A stretch of 64,000 nt of DNA from Pseudothermotoga_B sp051235805 (GTDB taxonomy: Bacteria > Thermotogota > Thermotogae > Thermotogales > DSM-5069), in assembly GCF_051235805.1 (NCBI RefSeq), contig NZ_JBPNXV010000001.1, positions 806,001 to 870,000 of the forward strand, given 5' to 3'. Position numbers and translations under genes: made by a program. Below, piece by piece: positions 34,165-42,344 of the stretch. Within the stretch, counting starts at the first letter, position 1, and every line of letters starts with the position of its first letter. The notes under the pieces are model-generated. The model made no database searches. It had not been told where the DNA came from and worked only from the letters and a program-made list of their open reading frames with translations.

Positions 34165-34275
34165 GATGAAAGTTCAATTGCGCAGCTTTTTGGTTCGTAT
34201 TTTGCATAACTGTTACGTATCTTTGATGTACTGACGTGTTCACATCTTGTAAAATAAAATTCAGGAGGTGCATCT

Positions 34276-35241
34276 ATGACAAGAATTTCATTTCTGGTTA
34301 TCTTATCATTGTTTGCGATCGCAATATTCGGCTTAGATCTTGCAAGCTTTGATCTTAATAGTTTCAAAGGCGAGTTCCCGCTGATAAGTTTACAAAAACT
34401 TTTGCAGACAGATGAGTTTGTTTCTGTTGATGGAGTCGTCTACAGAATAAGTGCACCGAAGAAATTCCTGACGAGCAAAGAGGTAGATCAGAAATTACTG
34501 GTTGAGCAGAACTTTGTTGGAGTTCTTGCCATAACTATCGATGAACTGGCAACCTTCACAGGAAAGGATAAACCTGCACTCGTTGCCGCAAACGGGGTTG
34601 TCTACGATGTCTCTGCTTCGAAGCAGTGGTCTGGTGGTAAACACAGAAATCTGCACAACGCTGGTGAAGAACTCACGTATGAACTTTTAAAAGACTCTCC
34701 ACACGGGGTTAGAAAGCTTGGCAATGTCAAGCCGTATGGAGTTCTCGTCTTCACACCGGAGCAACTCGCCAAATACAACGGCAGAAGCGGAGCAAAGTCG
34801 TATGCGTCTGTTTTTGGTGTCGTTTACGATATGAGCTATTCGAAGAGGGTTTCAAACGGCGTTCACTACAACTATCCTATGGGCAATGAACTTACTTTTG
34901 AAATCTTACAGATGCCCAACCACACAACGATGCTTTCGAGAGTCTACGCTATAGGACTCTTGGTCTTCACCGAAGACAGTCTCGTGAAGTTTGATGGAAA
35001 GACTTTCAAGACTTTTGGCAAAGATCTTTTCAAAGCCTTCATTAAGGTTGGCAGCATCGTTTATGACGTGACAGACAAACCAGATTGGAGAGAAAAACTT
35101 AATCTGGAAGAGAGTGCTTTACCTGGTAGGGATTACACCTTTCAGTTTGAATGCGAACTTGAAGGCAGCTGTACTCACGATCACCCAGATTCAGATGTAT
35201 TGAAATCCTTCGATATAGTTGGTTTTGAGTTGGTAAAATGA
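34276..35241 (+). CDS. Secreted protein with tandem cytochrome-b5-like haem-binding domains
   Basis: The 321-residue product has a signal peptide (RISFLVILSLFAIAIFG) and four units of the small cytochrome-b5-like (COG4892-type) fold. Units 2 and 3 are complete: FTGKDKPALVAANGVVYDVS with GGKHRNLHNAGEELT and SPHGVRKL, then YNGRSGAKSYASVFGVVYDM with GVHYNYPMGNELT. Units 1 and 4 are eroded (VDGVVYRIS, VGSIVYDVT), and unit 4 has CTHDHPDSD instead. His residues in units 2 and 3 are candidate haem ligands. The stop overlaps the start of a His-rich membrane protein (ATGA), so electron transfer across the membrane is a fair inference. Confidence 0.8.
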   Translation: MTRISFLVILSLFAIAIFGLDLASFDLNSFKGEFPLISLQKLLQTDEFVSVDGVVYRISAPKKFLTSKEVDQKLLVEQNFVGVLAITIDELATFTGKDKPALVAANGVVYDVSASKQWSGGKHRNLHNAGEELTYELLKDSPHGVRKLGNVKPYGVLVFTPEQLAKYNGRSGAKSYASVFGVVYDMSYSKRVSNGVHYNYPMGNELTFEILQMPNHTTMLSRVYAIGLLVFTEDSLVKFDGKTFKTFGKDLFKAFIKVGSIVYDVTDKPDWREKLNLEESALPGRDYTFQFECELEGSCTHDHPDSDVLKSFDIVGFELVK

Positions 35242-35603
35242 ACATGTACAAAGTATTTGCTTGGATAAGCGTTGCCTTGTTGTTTTACAATTTTTCACTC
35301 TTTCCACTGCGCAGAATTTTGAAACGGTACAAAGCTGCCCAAAAGTTTCTTATCTTTGGATCTAAGCTGCATCGATTTACAGGTTTTGCTCTGTTAATCA
35401 CAGGTGCATTACATGGTTATCTTGTACTCGGGCAAATAGCTCTGCACACCGGCTGGTTGCTCTGGACCGGTGTGCTTTTGCTCTCTGTCTACTATCTGCT
35501 CAGAAAGTATTTAAAGAAGAAATGGATATTGCTCCACAGATTCACAGATTTCTTCGTAGTAGGCTGGTTTTTCGTACACTTTTTCTTTCCATGGCTGCTT
35601 TGA
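35238..35603 (+). CDS. Four-helix membrane protein with paired histidines (cytochrome-b-like)
   Basis: The 121-residue product has four hydrophobic helices. Conserved-looking His residues fall in KLHRFTGFAL, ALHGYLV, ALHTGW, LLHRFTDF and VHFFFPW, a spacing like that of b-type cytochromes or ferric-reductase-like domains, where His pairs in two helices hold haem. It overlaps the tandem b5-like gene by four bases. Together they may form a small membrane haem relay. The family name is not certain. Confidence 0.7.
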   Translation: MNMYKVFAWISVALLFYNFSLFPLRRILKRYKAAQKFLIFGSKLHRFTGFALLITGALHGYLVLGQIALHTGWLLWTGVLLLSVYYLLRKYLKKKWILLHRFTDFFVVGWFFVHFFFPWLL

Positions 35604-35987
35604 TTTAAAGAAACTTCTCTGCTGAAGTGCCGCTACAAAGCTTTGCCCTACTTGCAGAGACAACTTACTCGTCTTCTGAGGCTTTTGTATTGCAAACCGA
35701 GCGAAAAAGTTCGCCCAGTTTTGTTCAGTACACTTCCTCACACAACCAAGAGACACAGAGCAAAGAAAACTTCAAAATTGCAGATATTACCACATAAGAA
35801 CACCGGCGAGCTAAGAATGTGGAAAAAACACTGTTATCAGCGACACGATTTTCACGCTGAGCAGTTTCTTGTTGAATGTTAGAAGATTCGGCGTACTTTC
35901 AGCAAAGTTTACAAATTCCAGGTTCCCATAAGTTGTTCAACATCATTATGAGTATTGCGTGGACAAAGTGAAAAAAGCTGGCGGAAA
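35604..35987. other. Intergenic region with possible decayed coding sequence
   Basis: About 380 bases between convergent genes. A few short plus-strand frames look protein-like (VDKVKKAGGNYLSFVTDDLP before a stop at 35999), but none has a start, length or family. This may be a remnant. No terminator hairpin with a T run was found. Confidence 0.35.
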
Positions 35988-36968
35988 CTATCTTTCCTTC
36001 GTTACCGATGACCTACCGTAGAAAAACTCAGCAAAGTTCTTCTCTTTGAAGAACCTTTTCCTGAATTCTGTTATCGGAAGATCTCCTTGTACTAACATGT
36101 CTCTTCTTATGTCGTGTTCTTGTGTTTCGACAACCCTTTTGTCTTGGTGCAGCACTTTCTTGTTGAAAGGCATACCCGTCGTGGCGATTAGCTTGTCAAG
36201 CCATTTTATCTTTGTTGCACGCACATAAAAGCGTAGGTATATCATGGTCTTTGATTCATCAACAGGAACAAAGAAAGCGACAACTCTTATAGAGTTTGTT
36301 ATGTGGTTCTGCCACGTGTTTGGGAAGATAAACTCAAGATAGACCCTCGAAAGATCAATGTTTAGTTCTTCAGGTTTCTTAACTTTTTGTCCATTGTCGA
36401 TCTCGTTGAAAACATAGAAGAAAAACTCATTCTCATCTATCCACTTCACAACGGGACCGTTTACGAGTGTTCTGTTGCCTCTTCCTATGGTTGTTTTGTG
36501 AATAAAGGGAAGGTGCATGACGTCGAGTTGATTCTCTACCGCCCTTGGGTAAGGAACCCTCCAAAGCTCTTTAAACTCTGCGTAAGCAAAGTTTTCATCA
36601 ATATCGTCGAAGAACCTTGGTTCACCTTGCAGATTGTTCTCTCCAACCCAAAGCCATATCATTCCTGCTTTTTCGGTGACGGTGTAAGCCTCTATGGCAA
36701 AACGCTCTTCAACCTGGTGGTTTCTTCCCAAAGCAGGTATGAGTTTCACTCTGCCTGTCCCATCGTACTCAAAACCATGAAAAGGACACTGAATCCTGCC
36801 GTTCACCACTTCTCCAGCCGAGAGCCTGGCTTTCCTGTGTACACACAGATCTTTTACTGCGTTTAACTTCCCAGTTGTATCTCGCCAAAACACAATTTCC
36901 TTACCCAATCGAACAACACCTACCGGTCTTGCCGAAACCTCCTTAGACGAAGCAACCGCCAACCACAC
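35988..36968 (-). CDS. Rieske non-haem iron oxygenase
   Basis: The 326-residue product starts at a GTG behind GGAGGG. Its N-terminal Rieske domain binds a [2Fe-2S] cluster through C42-x-H44 and C61-x2-H64. The C-terminal domain has the mononuclear iron motif N146-x2-D149-x2-H152-x4-H157 (ENQLDVMHLPFIH). This is the architecture of aromatic-ring hydroxylases and related demethylases or desaturases. Such enzymes use O2, so the gene is unusual in a strict anaerobe. The nearest neighbours are haem proteins and a ferredoxin-tailed reductase, which could supply electrons. The substrate is unknown. Confidence 0.9.
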   Translation of the reverse strand: MWLAVASSKEVSARPVGVVRLGKEIVFWRDTTGKLNAVKDLCVHRKARLSAGEVVNGRIQCPFHGFEYDGTGRVKLIPALGRNHQVEERFAIEAYTVTEKAGMIWLWVGENNLQGEPRFFDDIDENFAYAEFKELWRVPYPRAVENQLDVMHLPFIHKTTIGRGNRTLVNGPVVKWIDENEFFFYVFNEIDNGQKVKKPEELNIDLSRVYLEFIFPNTWQNHITNSIRVVAFFVPVDESKTMIYLRFYVRATKIKWLDKLIATTGMPFNKKVLHQDKRVVETQEHDIRRDMLVQGDLPITEFRKRFFKEKNFAEFFYGRSSVTKER

Positions 36969-37427
36969 AGTTTCCCTCCTAACGGGTGCTTAGTATTTGC
37001 TTTTTCATTTGATAAAATAATTCAAATGATAGACCAAAAGTCTCAACGATCCTGCCCAACATCCAGAGCTGTGTGGGTTAGCCTGCAGACCAACTCCTCA
37101 AGATCCCATGTCTTTGTAGGCTGAGGACTCTTCTCACAAATACACCTCTGTTTCCGTGATCCTACGTCGATAAGTCTATTCTATCATGCACAAGCAGCTT
37201 CAAATGTTAGTATTGCTCAAGAATGAAATAAAACAAGAGATTGCCAAGAATTTATACCTCATAAATGAGCTATCATCCATCTTTCACAACTGAGCAATGA
37301 TTCTAAGAAATTCTGCTTTTGTTTTCTATGAGTTGCACACAACGGGCTTTCTTACAAAGATTATTGTTCATCTTAACTGGCTGAATTTGGTAAAATCAAA
37401 GACGGATCTGTCCTGGGAGGTGAGTTA
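36969..37427. other. Divergent intergenic region
   Basis: About 460 bases between the Rieske oxygenase and the aldo-keto reductase. A minus-strand stretch of about 45 codons (37070-37190) is open but has no start site or recognised family. The plus-strand end carries GTAAAAT about 20 bases ahead of the reductase ribosome binding site, a likely -10 region. Confidence 0.35.
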
Positions 37428-38561
37428 ATGCAATACAGAAAATTTGGAAAGACCCAAATAAGTACCTCAGTGCTGGGCTTTGGTGCGATGAGACTGCCTG
37501 TGATGAACAACGATGATTCTCAGATCGATGAAGAGATGGCTGTGGAAATGATCAGATACTCAATAGACCACGGGGTTAACTACGTTGACACTGCTTATCC
37601 ATACCACAGGGGAATGAGTGAAGTATTAGTCGGCAAAGCGTTGAAAGACGGTTACCGAGACAATGTTTTTCTTGCAACGAAATCTCCTGTGTGGCATGTT
37701 GAGAAGCACGAAGACTTTGAAAGATTTCTCGATGAACAACTGGAAAAGCTTCAAACCGATCACATCGACATGTATCTCATGCACGCCTTGAACAAAGAAA
37801 GATGGGAAAAGATAAAGTCTTTGAAATTCTTTGATTTTTTTGACAAAGCCAAAACAAGTGGAAAGGTCAGATTTGCTGGTTTTTCCTTTCATGACAGTTA
37901 CCCCACCTTCAAGAAAATCGTAGACGAATACAATGAATGGGACTTCTGCCAGATTCAGCTCAACTACATGGACATAAACTACCAAGCAGGATTGAGGGGC
38001 TTAGAATATGCTTCTTCGAAAGGTCTTGCCGTCGTGATAATGGAACCACTCAAGGGCGGAAAACTTGCAAAGCTGCCAGACAGGGCGATGAAGATTCTTT
38101 CAAAGAATGAAAAGAATTGGTCTGCGGTGGAATGGAGTTTCAGATGGCTTTCACACTTTCCACAGGTTTCGGTGATACTGAGCGGAATGAGCACCTTTGA
38201 ACAGGTGAAAGAGAACATCGAGATAGCAGATCGCATGACACCGAACAATCTTTCAAAAACTGATTTAGAACTAATAGAACAGCTGAGAACCAGTTTGGAA
38301 TCCTTCGCGGTGATCAACTGTACAGAGTGTGGTTACTGCATGCCTTGCCCACACGGCGTGAACATTCCAGGCAACTTCAGACTGTACAACGAGACTATCA
38401 TGTTTGAAAACTTACAGCTAATGAAGGGGGAATACAACTGGTACAAAAGTCAAAGAATGTCAGCAAACTTCTGCACAGAGTGTGGTCAATGTTTGAGTAA
38501 GTGTCCGCAGAAGCTGCAGATTCCAGATCTTCTAAAAAAGGTCAACGGTACGTTGGGTTAA
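37428..38561 (+). CDS. Aldo-keto reductase with C-terminal 4Fe-4S ferredoxin domain
   Basis: The 377-residue product starts at an ATG behind GGGAGGTG. Residues 1-285 are an aldo-keto reductase barrel with the catalytic Tyr in VDTAYPYHRG and the Lys/His pair in ATKSPV and LMHALN. The C-terminal part has two Cys clusters, CTECGYCMPCPHGV and CTECGQCLSKCP, for iron-sulfur clusters. Such fusions are common in anaerobes and may link NAD(P)H-dependent reduction to ferredoxin. Confidence 0.92.
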   Translation: MQYRKFGKTQISTSVLGFGAMRLPVMNNDDSQIDEEMAVEMIRYSIDHGVNYVDTAYPYHRGMSEVLVGKALKDGYRDNVFLATKSPVWHVEKHEDFERFLDEQLEKLQTDHIDMYLMHALNKERWEKIKSLKFFDFFDKAKTSGKVRFAGFSFHDSYPTFKKIVDEYNEWDFCQIQLNYMDINYQAGLRGLEYASSKGLAVVIMEPLKGGKLAKLPDRAMKILSKNEKNWSAVEWSFRWLSHFPQVSVILSGMSTFEQVKENIEIADRMTPNNLSKTDLELIEQLRTSLESFAVINCTECGYCMPCPHGVNIPGNFRLYNETIMFENLQLMKGEYNWYKSQRMSANFCTECGQCLSKCPQKLQIPDLLKKVNGTLG

Positions 38562-38806
38562 CCTCTATAGACATCTAAAGTGGACAGCTCAAAGCAGATG
38601 TGGTGAAAGTAGAACCTGCGCAGAAGAATGACTGTAAGGTTAAACTGAATCTTTCAAAAGCACATTCGATTTCTTCTCTGTGAGTTATCTGGCAAGATGA
38701 AGATATCTGTTATGATACAGTTGAAGATCTTCAATTAAGAATCTTACATTCGCTGAGTCTATGTACCAATACATATGGCAGCAAAAATTTGTTGATAGGG
38801 GGGTAG

Positions 38807-39835
38807 GTGATATTGTTCAACAAATGGGGTTCATACGTCCCTGAAATATCTGAACGTGCTCTCACTGAACTACAGAACAACTTCACCCGGTACTTTCACA
38901 ATCTTTCTGAAAAAGGCGTTGAAAAATGTAGGCAAGATCTTGAGTATCACACTCTTTTTCTGCTCAGCTCCCTCTCACTCAACTCGAAGCCACTTTTCAT
39001 GGATTACTGTAAATGGGTGAGAGATTTGTTTCTGAACATAGGCGTTTCAATCGACAGCTTTGTGGACAGCTTGAACTGTATTGTTGAAGCGATCGACACG
39101 GTGCTTGGCAAAGAAGTTGCAAACAAGGCGAGAGAATATTTAGAATCTGGAATTCAGATGCTACAGAAAATAGAGACAACACAAGACACTGTCAATCCTT
39201 TGAAGAGCTATGTAGATGAATACGTTGATCATCTGCTTAATGGAAGAAGAGTGGAGGCACTGAATCTAATAAGAAAATTGCTCTCGAGTGGAACAGATGT
39301 TAGAGACATATACATATGGATTTTTCGGGAAGCCCTTTACAAGGTGGGGCTGCTTTGGCAGTTTGGAAAAATAACTGTAGCTCACGAACATTTCTTCACT
39401 GCGTCCACTCAGTTGATAATGTCACAATTGTATCCTTATGTTTTCAGCAAGAAGTCCCAAGGTGGTCCGGTTGTAGTGGCTGCTTGCGCAAGTGGTGAAC
39501 TACACGAGATAGGTATAAGAATGATCTGCGATCTGCTGGAAATGGAAGGCTTCGACACGCACTATCTGGGTGCAAACACACCAGCAGAGAGTATTGTAAA
39601 GTTTGCAGAGCAGAACAAAGCGCATGCTATATTACTCTCAGTTACGGTGACCTACCACCTTGGCACGTTGAAGGAGATGATAAATATCATCAGAAGCGAT
39701 CTGAATCTGAAAGGTGTGAAAATCATAGTTGGTGGAAGACCCTTTTCTATAGACAGGACGATCTACAGGGCTGTTGAGGCAGACGAATGTGCATCGGAAG
39801 TAGATGAGGTTAAACGAATTGTACTGTCAGGGTGA
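38807..39835 (+). CDS. Cobalamin-binding sensor with a CarH-like light-sensing motif
   Basis: The 342-residue product starts at a GTG near GGGGGG (a TTG at 38813 is also possible). Residues 1-125 are a helical domain without a DNA-binding motif. Residues 135-215 form the four-helix B12 cap and contain W184-x9-E194-H195, the W-x9-EH motif of CarH/LitR photoreceptors that contact the adenosyl group. Residues 220-340 are the Rossmann B12 domain with E231-L-H233-E-I-G236, where H233 is the lower axial ligand. No HTH is present. The stop overlaps the start of a diguanylate cyclase, so the output is probably c-di-GMP rather than direct gene control. Confidence 0.85.
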   Translation: MILFNKWGSYVPEISERALTELQNNFTRYFHNLSEKGVEKCRQDLEYHTLFLLSSLSLNSKPLFMDYCKWVRDLFLNIGVSIDSFVDSLNCIVEAIDTVLGKEVANKAREYLESGIQMLQKIETTQDTVNPLKSYVDEYVDHLLNGRRVEALNLIRKLLSSGTDVRDIYIWIFREALYKVGLLWQFGKITVAHEHFFTASTQLIMSQLYPYVFSKKSQGGPVVVAACASGELHEIGIRMICDLLEMEGFDTHYLGANTPAESIVKFAEQNKAHAILLSVTVTYHLGTLKEMINIIRSDLNLKGVKIIVGGRPFSIDRTIYRAVEADECASEVDEVKRIVLSG

Positions 39836-40815
39836 TGATCGTGAGAAAAAGCATATTTTCGATAACCTCAGAAGGATTGTTATTGAACGTCATTGCGGAC
39901 GATTTTGAGCTTTTCCCATTGATTAAAGATGGAAAGATAGCATCTGTTGTGGAGCCGAATTCCTTAACAAGATTTTTCAAGTTTCTGGCAGATCTGAGAA
40001 AGAACGAAATCGAGGTCAACTGGGATATAAATCTTCTCATCAACAACTATCCTGCGGAGTTCGTGATGACTGGTGTGAAGGTGCGTAACGATGATGTTTT
40101 TGTGCTGATTGTAACTCAAGCGCTCACTGAGTTGAGCAGAATATACGAAGAATTGCTCAGAATAGACAACGAACAAATCAACCAGCTCAGAGACATTATG
40201 AAGAAGTACTTCCAAGATAGAAGAAGCAATGAGAATTTGTATCTACAGCTTCTGGATGAAATGGCTAAGCTCAACAACGAACTTATCAATGTTCAACGTG
40301 AACTCTCTAAGAAAAACACAGAATTGGAACAGTTAAAGAGAAAGTTAGAAGAAATGGTGATTAGAGATGAACTAACCAAACTCTACAACAGAAGGGCATT
40401 CAATGACATTATCTCGAGAGAATATGCAAAAGCAAAAAGATTTGACATTCCTCTGACGTTGGTCTTCATGGACTTGAACAACTTTAAATTGATCAACGAT
40501 GCGCAGGGTCACGAAGCAGGGGACAAATTGCTGATTAATTTTTCCGAACTCCTTCTGGCGAACACACGGGCAAACGTAGACTATGTCTTCAGATTCGGTG
40601 GTGACGAGTTTATACTGCTACTCGTTGGTTCTAACGCAAAAGATGCAGAAAAAATCATGCAGAGAATAAACGAAAAAGTCGAAGAATTGAACGATATAGT
40701 TACTGCCGCGTATGGAATTGTCGAAGTTCACACGGAAAATCAGCTTCTAATAGAGGAACTGATCGAAAAAGCAGATCGACTGATGTATGAAAACAAGAAA
40801 AAAATGAAAAGTTGA
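39832..40815 (+). CDS. Diguanylate cyclase (PAS-like, coiled coil, GGDEF)
   Basis: The 327-residue product overlaps the B12 sensor gene by four bases (ATGA). Residues 1-100 resemble a small PAS-like sensor. A coiled coil runs from 105 to 180. The C-terminal GGDEF domain has DELTKLYNRRAFND, VFMDLNNFKLINDAQGHEAGD and FRFGGDEFILL, so it should make c-di-GMP. The inhibitory I-site RxxD is missing: the matching segment is ANVD. Product feedback is therefore unlikely by that route. Coupling with the B12 sensor suggests control by light or cobalamin state. Confidence 0.92.
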   Translation: MMIVRKSIFSITSEGLLLNVIADDFELFPLIKDGKIASVVEPNSLTRFFKFLADLRKNEIEVNWDINLLINNYPAEFVMTGVKVRNDDVFVLIVTQALTELSRIYEELLRIDNEQINQLRDIMKKYFQDRRSNENLYLQLLDEMAKLNNELINVQRELSKKNTELEQLKRKLEEMVIRDELTKLYNRRAFNDIISREYAKAKRFDIPLTLVFMDLNNFKLINDAQGHEAGDKLLINFSELLLANTRANVDYVFRFGGDEFILLLVGSNAKDAEKIMQRINEKVEELNDIVTAAYGIVEVHTENQLLIEELIEKADRLMYENKKKMKS

Positions 40816-41169
40816 ATTGAATGTGATGCACAGGGGAAAATTAAGGCCATCTTAGCTCAGGTATTCTGAAATACCTGTCATGTGAAAAGAGAACCCATCG
40901 CATCTGTGTTCGAATTTCTGGCAAACAGCCCTTTTGGTCAAATCTTTGATAAACAGAATACACATATGCACCAGAATTGTAATTCTTTGTAATATGGTGT
41001 AAATCTATGTTTCTCACAGAAACAGTGAGATTTCGCCACATAATAGCTTCCTGATTGTCAATAATCTTGTTTTATCAGTAAAATTTTTGGTAATTTGAAC
41101 TTGAACTGATAGTTTCAGTAATGTATGATTTATTTCTGAGAAAGATATTTTATGTTGGGGGCGTTCTTG
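40816..41169. other. Intergenic region before the beta-glucoside regulon
   Basis: About 350 bases. A hairpin (CAGGTATT / AATACCTG at about 40857-40875) follows the cyclase gene without a T run. The rest is AT-rich and holds the promoter of the ROK gene at 41055-41084. No other gene was seen. Confidence 0.5.
41055..41084 (+). promoter_or_regulatory. Promoter of the ROK regulator gene
   Basis: TTGTCA and TAAAAT are separated by 18 bases, about 85 bases ahead of the chosen start. The AT-rich region downstream could also carry the regulator's own operator, but no clear dyad was found. Confidence 0.5.
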
Positions 41170-42312
41170 GTGCACAGCAAATTAAATCCTGTGTCTATGA
41201 AAAGAGAAAACAAGAGAATGATTCTAAGGTACCTGGTAGAAAAAGGACAGAGTAGCAGAGTAGAGATTGCTCAACACACAAAGCTTGCCCAGAGCGCAAT
41301 ATGGAGAATAATAGGCGAACTCACGAGCGATGGTCTAATAGAAAACAGAGGCTTTTCCACTGGAAAGAGAAGAAAACCCGTTATATATGCTCCTGCAAGA
41401 TCTTTCATCACTTCAGTGATATACAACGTCGAAGTCTTGGAAACCCTTGTTGCGGTAGGTTTTTTGGATGGATCATGGAAGCTCATTGAAAGATTTCCAA
41501 CACCTTCCGGCTTTGAACTATTCAAAGAAAAGGTGATGAAATCTTTTGAAAACATCGCGATGAACCACACTTTTAGAGAAAACATCACAAAGGTCGTCTT
41601 TTCGCTACCAGGTATGGTCAATTATGAAAAAAAGATCTTGATCTACGCTCCAAATTTGAAATGGAAGAACATAGATTTTAAAAAGACCTTTGAAGATCTC
41701 AAGTTAGAAGTCTTCGTGGAAAACGATGCCAATCTTTCGTTGATGGCTGAACAGTTTTTCTCAAGGGATGTGAAGAGATCAAAAGTTGCATTTTTTCTCT
41801 ACTTCGGGGAAGGAATAGGTGGAGCAATTTCCGTGAACGGAAGCATCGTCAGAGGAAAAAACTCTGCTGCAGGTGAAATAGGACATGTTACATTGGATGG
41901 AAACAACAGCGAAGTAGAAAGATTTCTTTCTGTTGTGAGGCTCGTTGACAAAGCACGGATTTGGGTTGGAAGTGGAGAGAACTCCCTTCGTGAAAAATTC
42001 CAGCACCTGAGGCGTCTCTGGTTCAGTGGACAAGACGATGTAAGAAAGGTACTGCAAGATTATCTGCACCATGTTGCGATTGTTCTGAGAAACATAATTT
42101 ATCTTTTGAACCCTGACGTTATCGTCTTAGGAGGATTGATAAACGATATATACGAGACCTTTGGTTCACACATAACGAGAGAGCTGGAGATGAACATGCA
42201 AAAAGAAATAATGGCAGAGATTCTAATAAGAGATTCTATCTTCAAAGAAGTTCCACCATCTCTCGTAGGAGGGAATATTTTGGTCATTGAGGATTTTCTA
42301 AGAACTCTATAG
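41170..42312 (+). CDS. ROK-family transcriptional regulator (BglR/XylR-like)
   Basis: The 380-residue product is best started at a GTG 8 bases after GGGGG. Residues 1-75 are a winged helix (RVEIAQHTKLAQSAIWRII). The ROK domain has FVENDANLSLMAEQF and FGEGIGGAISVNGSIVRG with GEIGH. The usual Cys-rich zinc motif after GEIGH is missing (it reads VTLDGNNSEVERF). The gene precedes an oligopeptide-type sugar transporter and a GH3 enzyme, as in the Thermotoga beta-glucoside cluster recalled as TM0025-TM0032. It probably represses that operon until a glucoside binds. Confidence 0.85.
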   Translation: MHSKLNPVSMKRENKRMILRYLVEKGQSSRVEIAQHTKLAQSAIWRIIGELTSDGLIENRGFSTGKRRKPVIYAPARSFITSVIYNVEVLETLVAVGFLDGSWKLIERFPTPSGFELFKEKVMKSFENIAMNHTFRENITKVVFSLPGMVNYEKKILIYAPNLKWKNIDFKKTFEDLKLEVFVENDANLSLMAEQFFSRDVKRSKVAFFLYFGEGIGGAISVNGSIVRGKNSAAGEIGHVTLDGNNSEVERFLSVVRLVDKARIWVGSGENSLREKFQHLRRLWFSGQDDVRKVLQDYLHHVAIVLRNIIYLLNPDVIVLGGLINDIYETFGSHITRELEMNMQKEIMAEILIRDSIFKEVPPSLVGGNILVIEDFLRTL

Positions 42313-42344
42313 GGGCTTCACCATAACCATAGGGAGGTGCTGTT

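Noticed and set aside
37070..37190. Minus-strand 45-codon open stretch
   Set aside because: No start, no ribosome site and no recognisable family; kept only as a note in the intergenic entry.
40838..40925. tRNA-like text (TTAGCTCAGG ... GTTCGAAT ... CTGGC)
   Set aside because: The T stem does not pair (CTGTG against TTCTG), there is no usable anticodon arm, and the acceptor ends match for only four bases.
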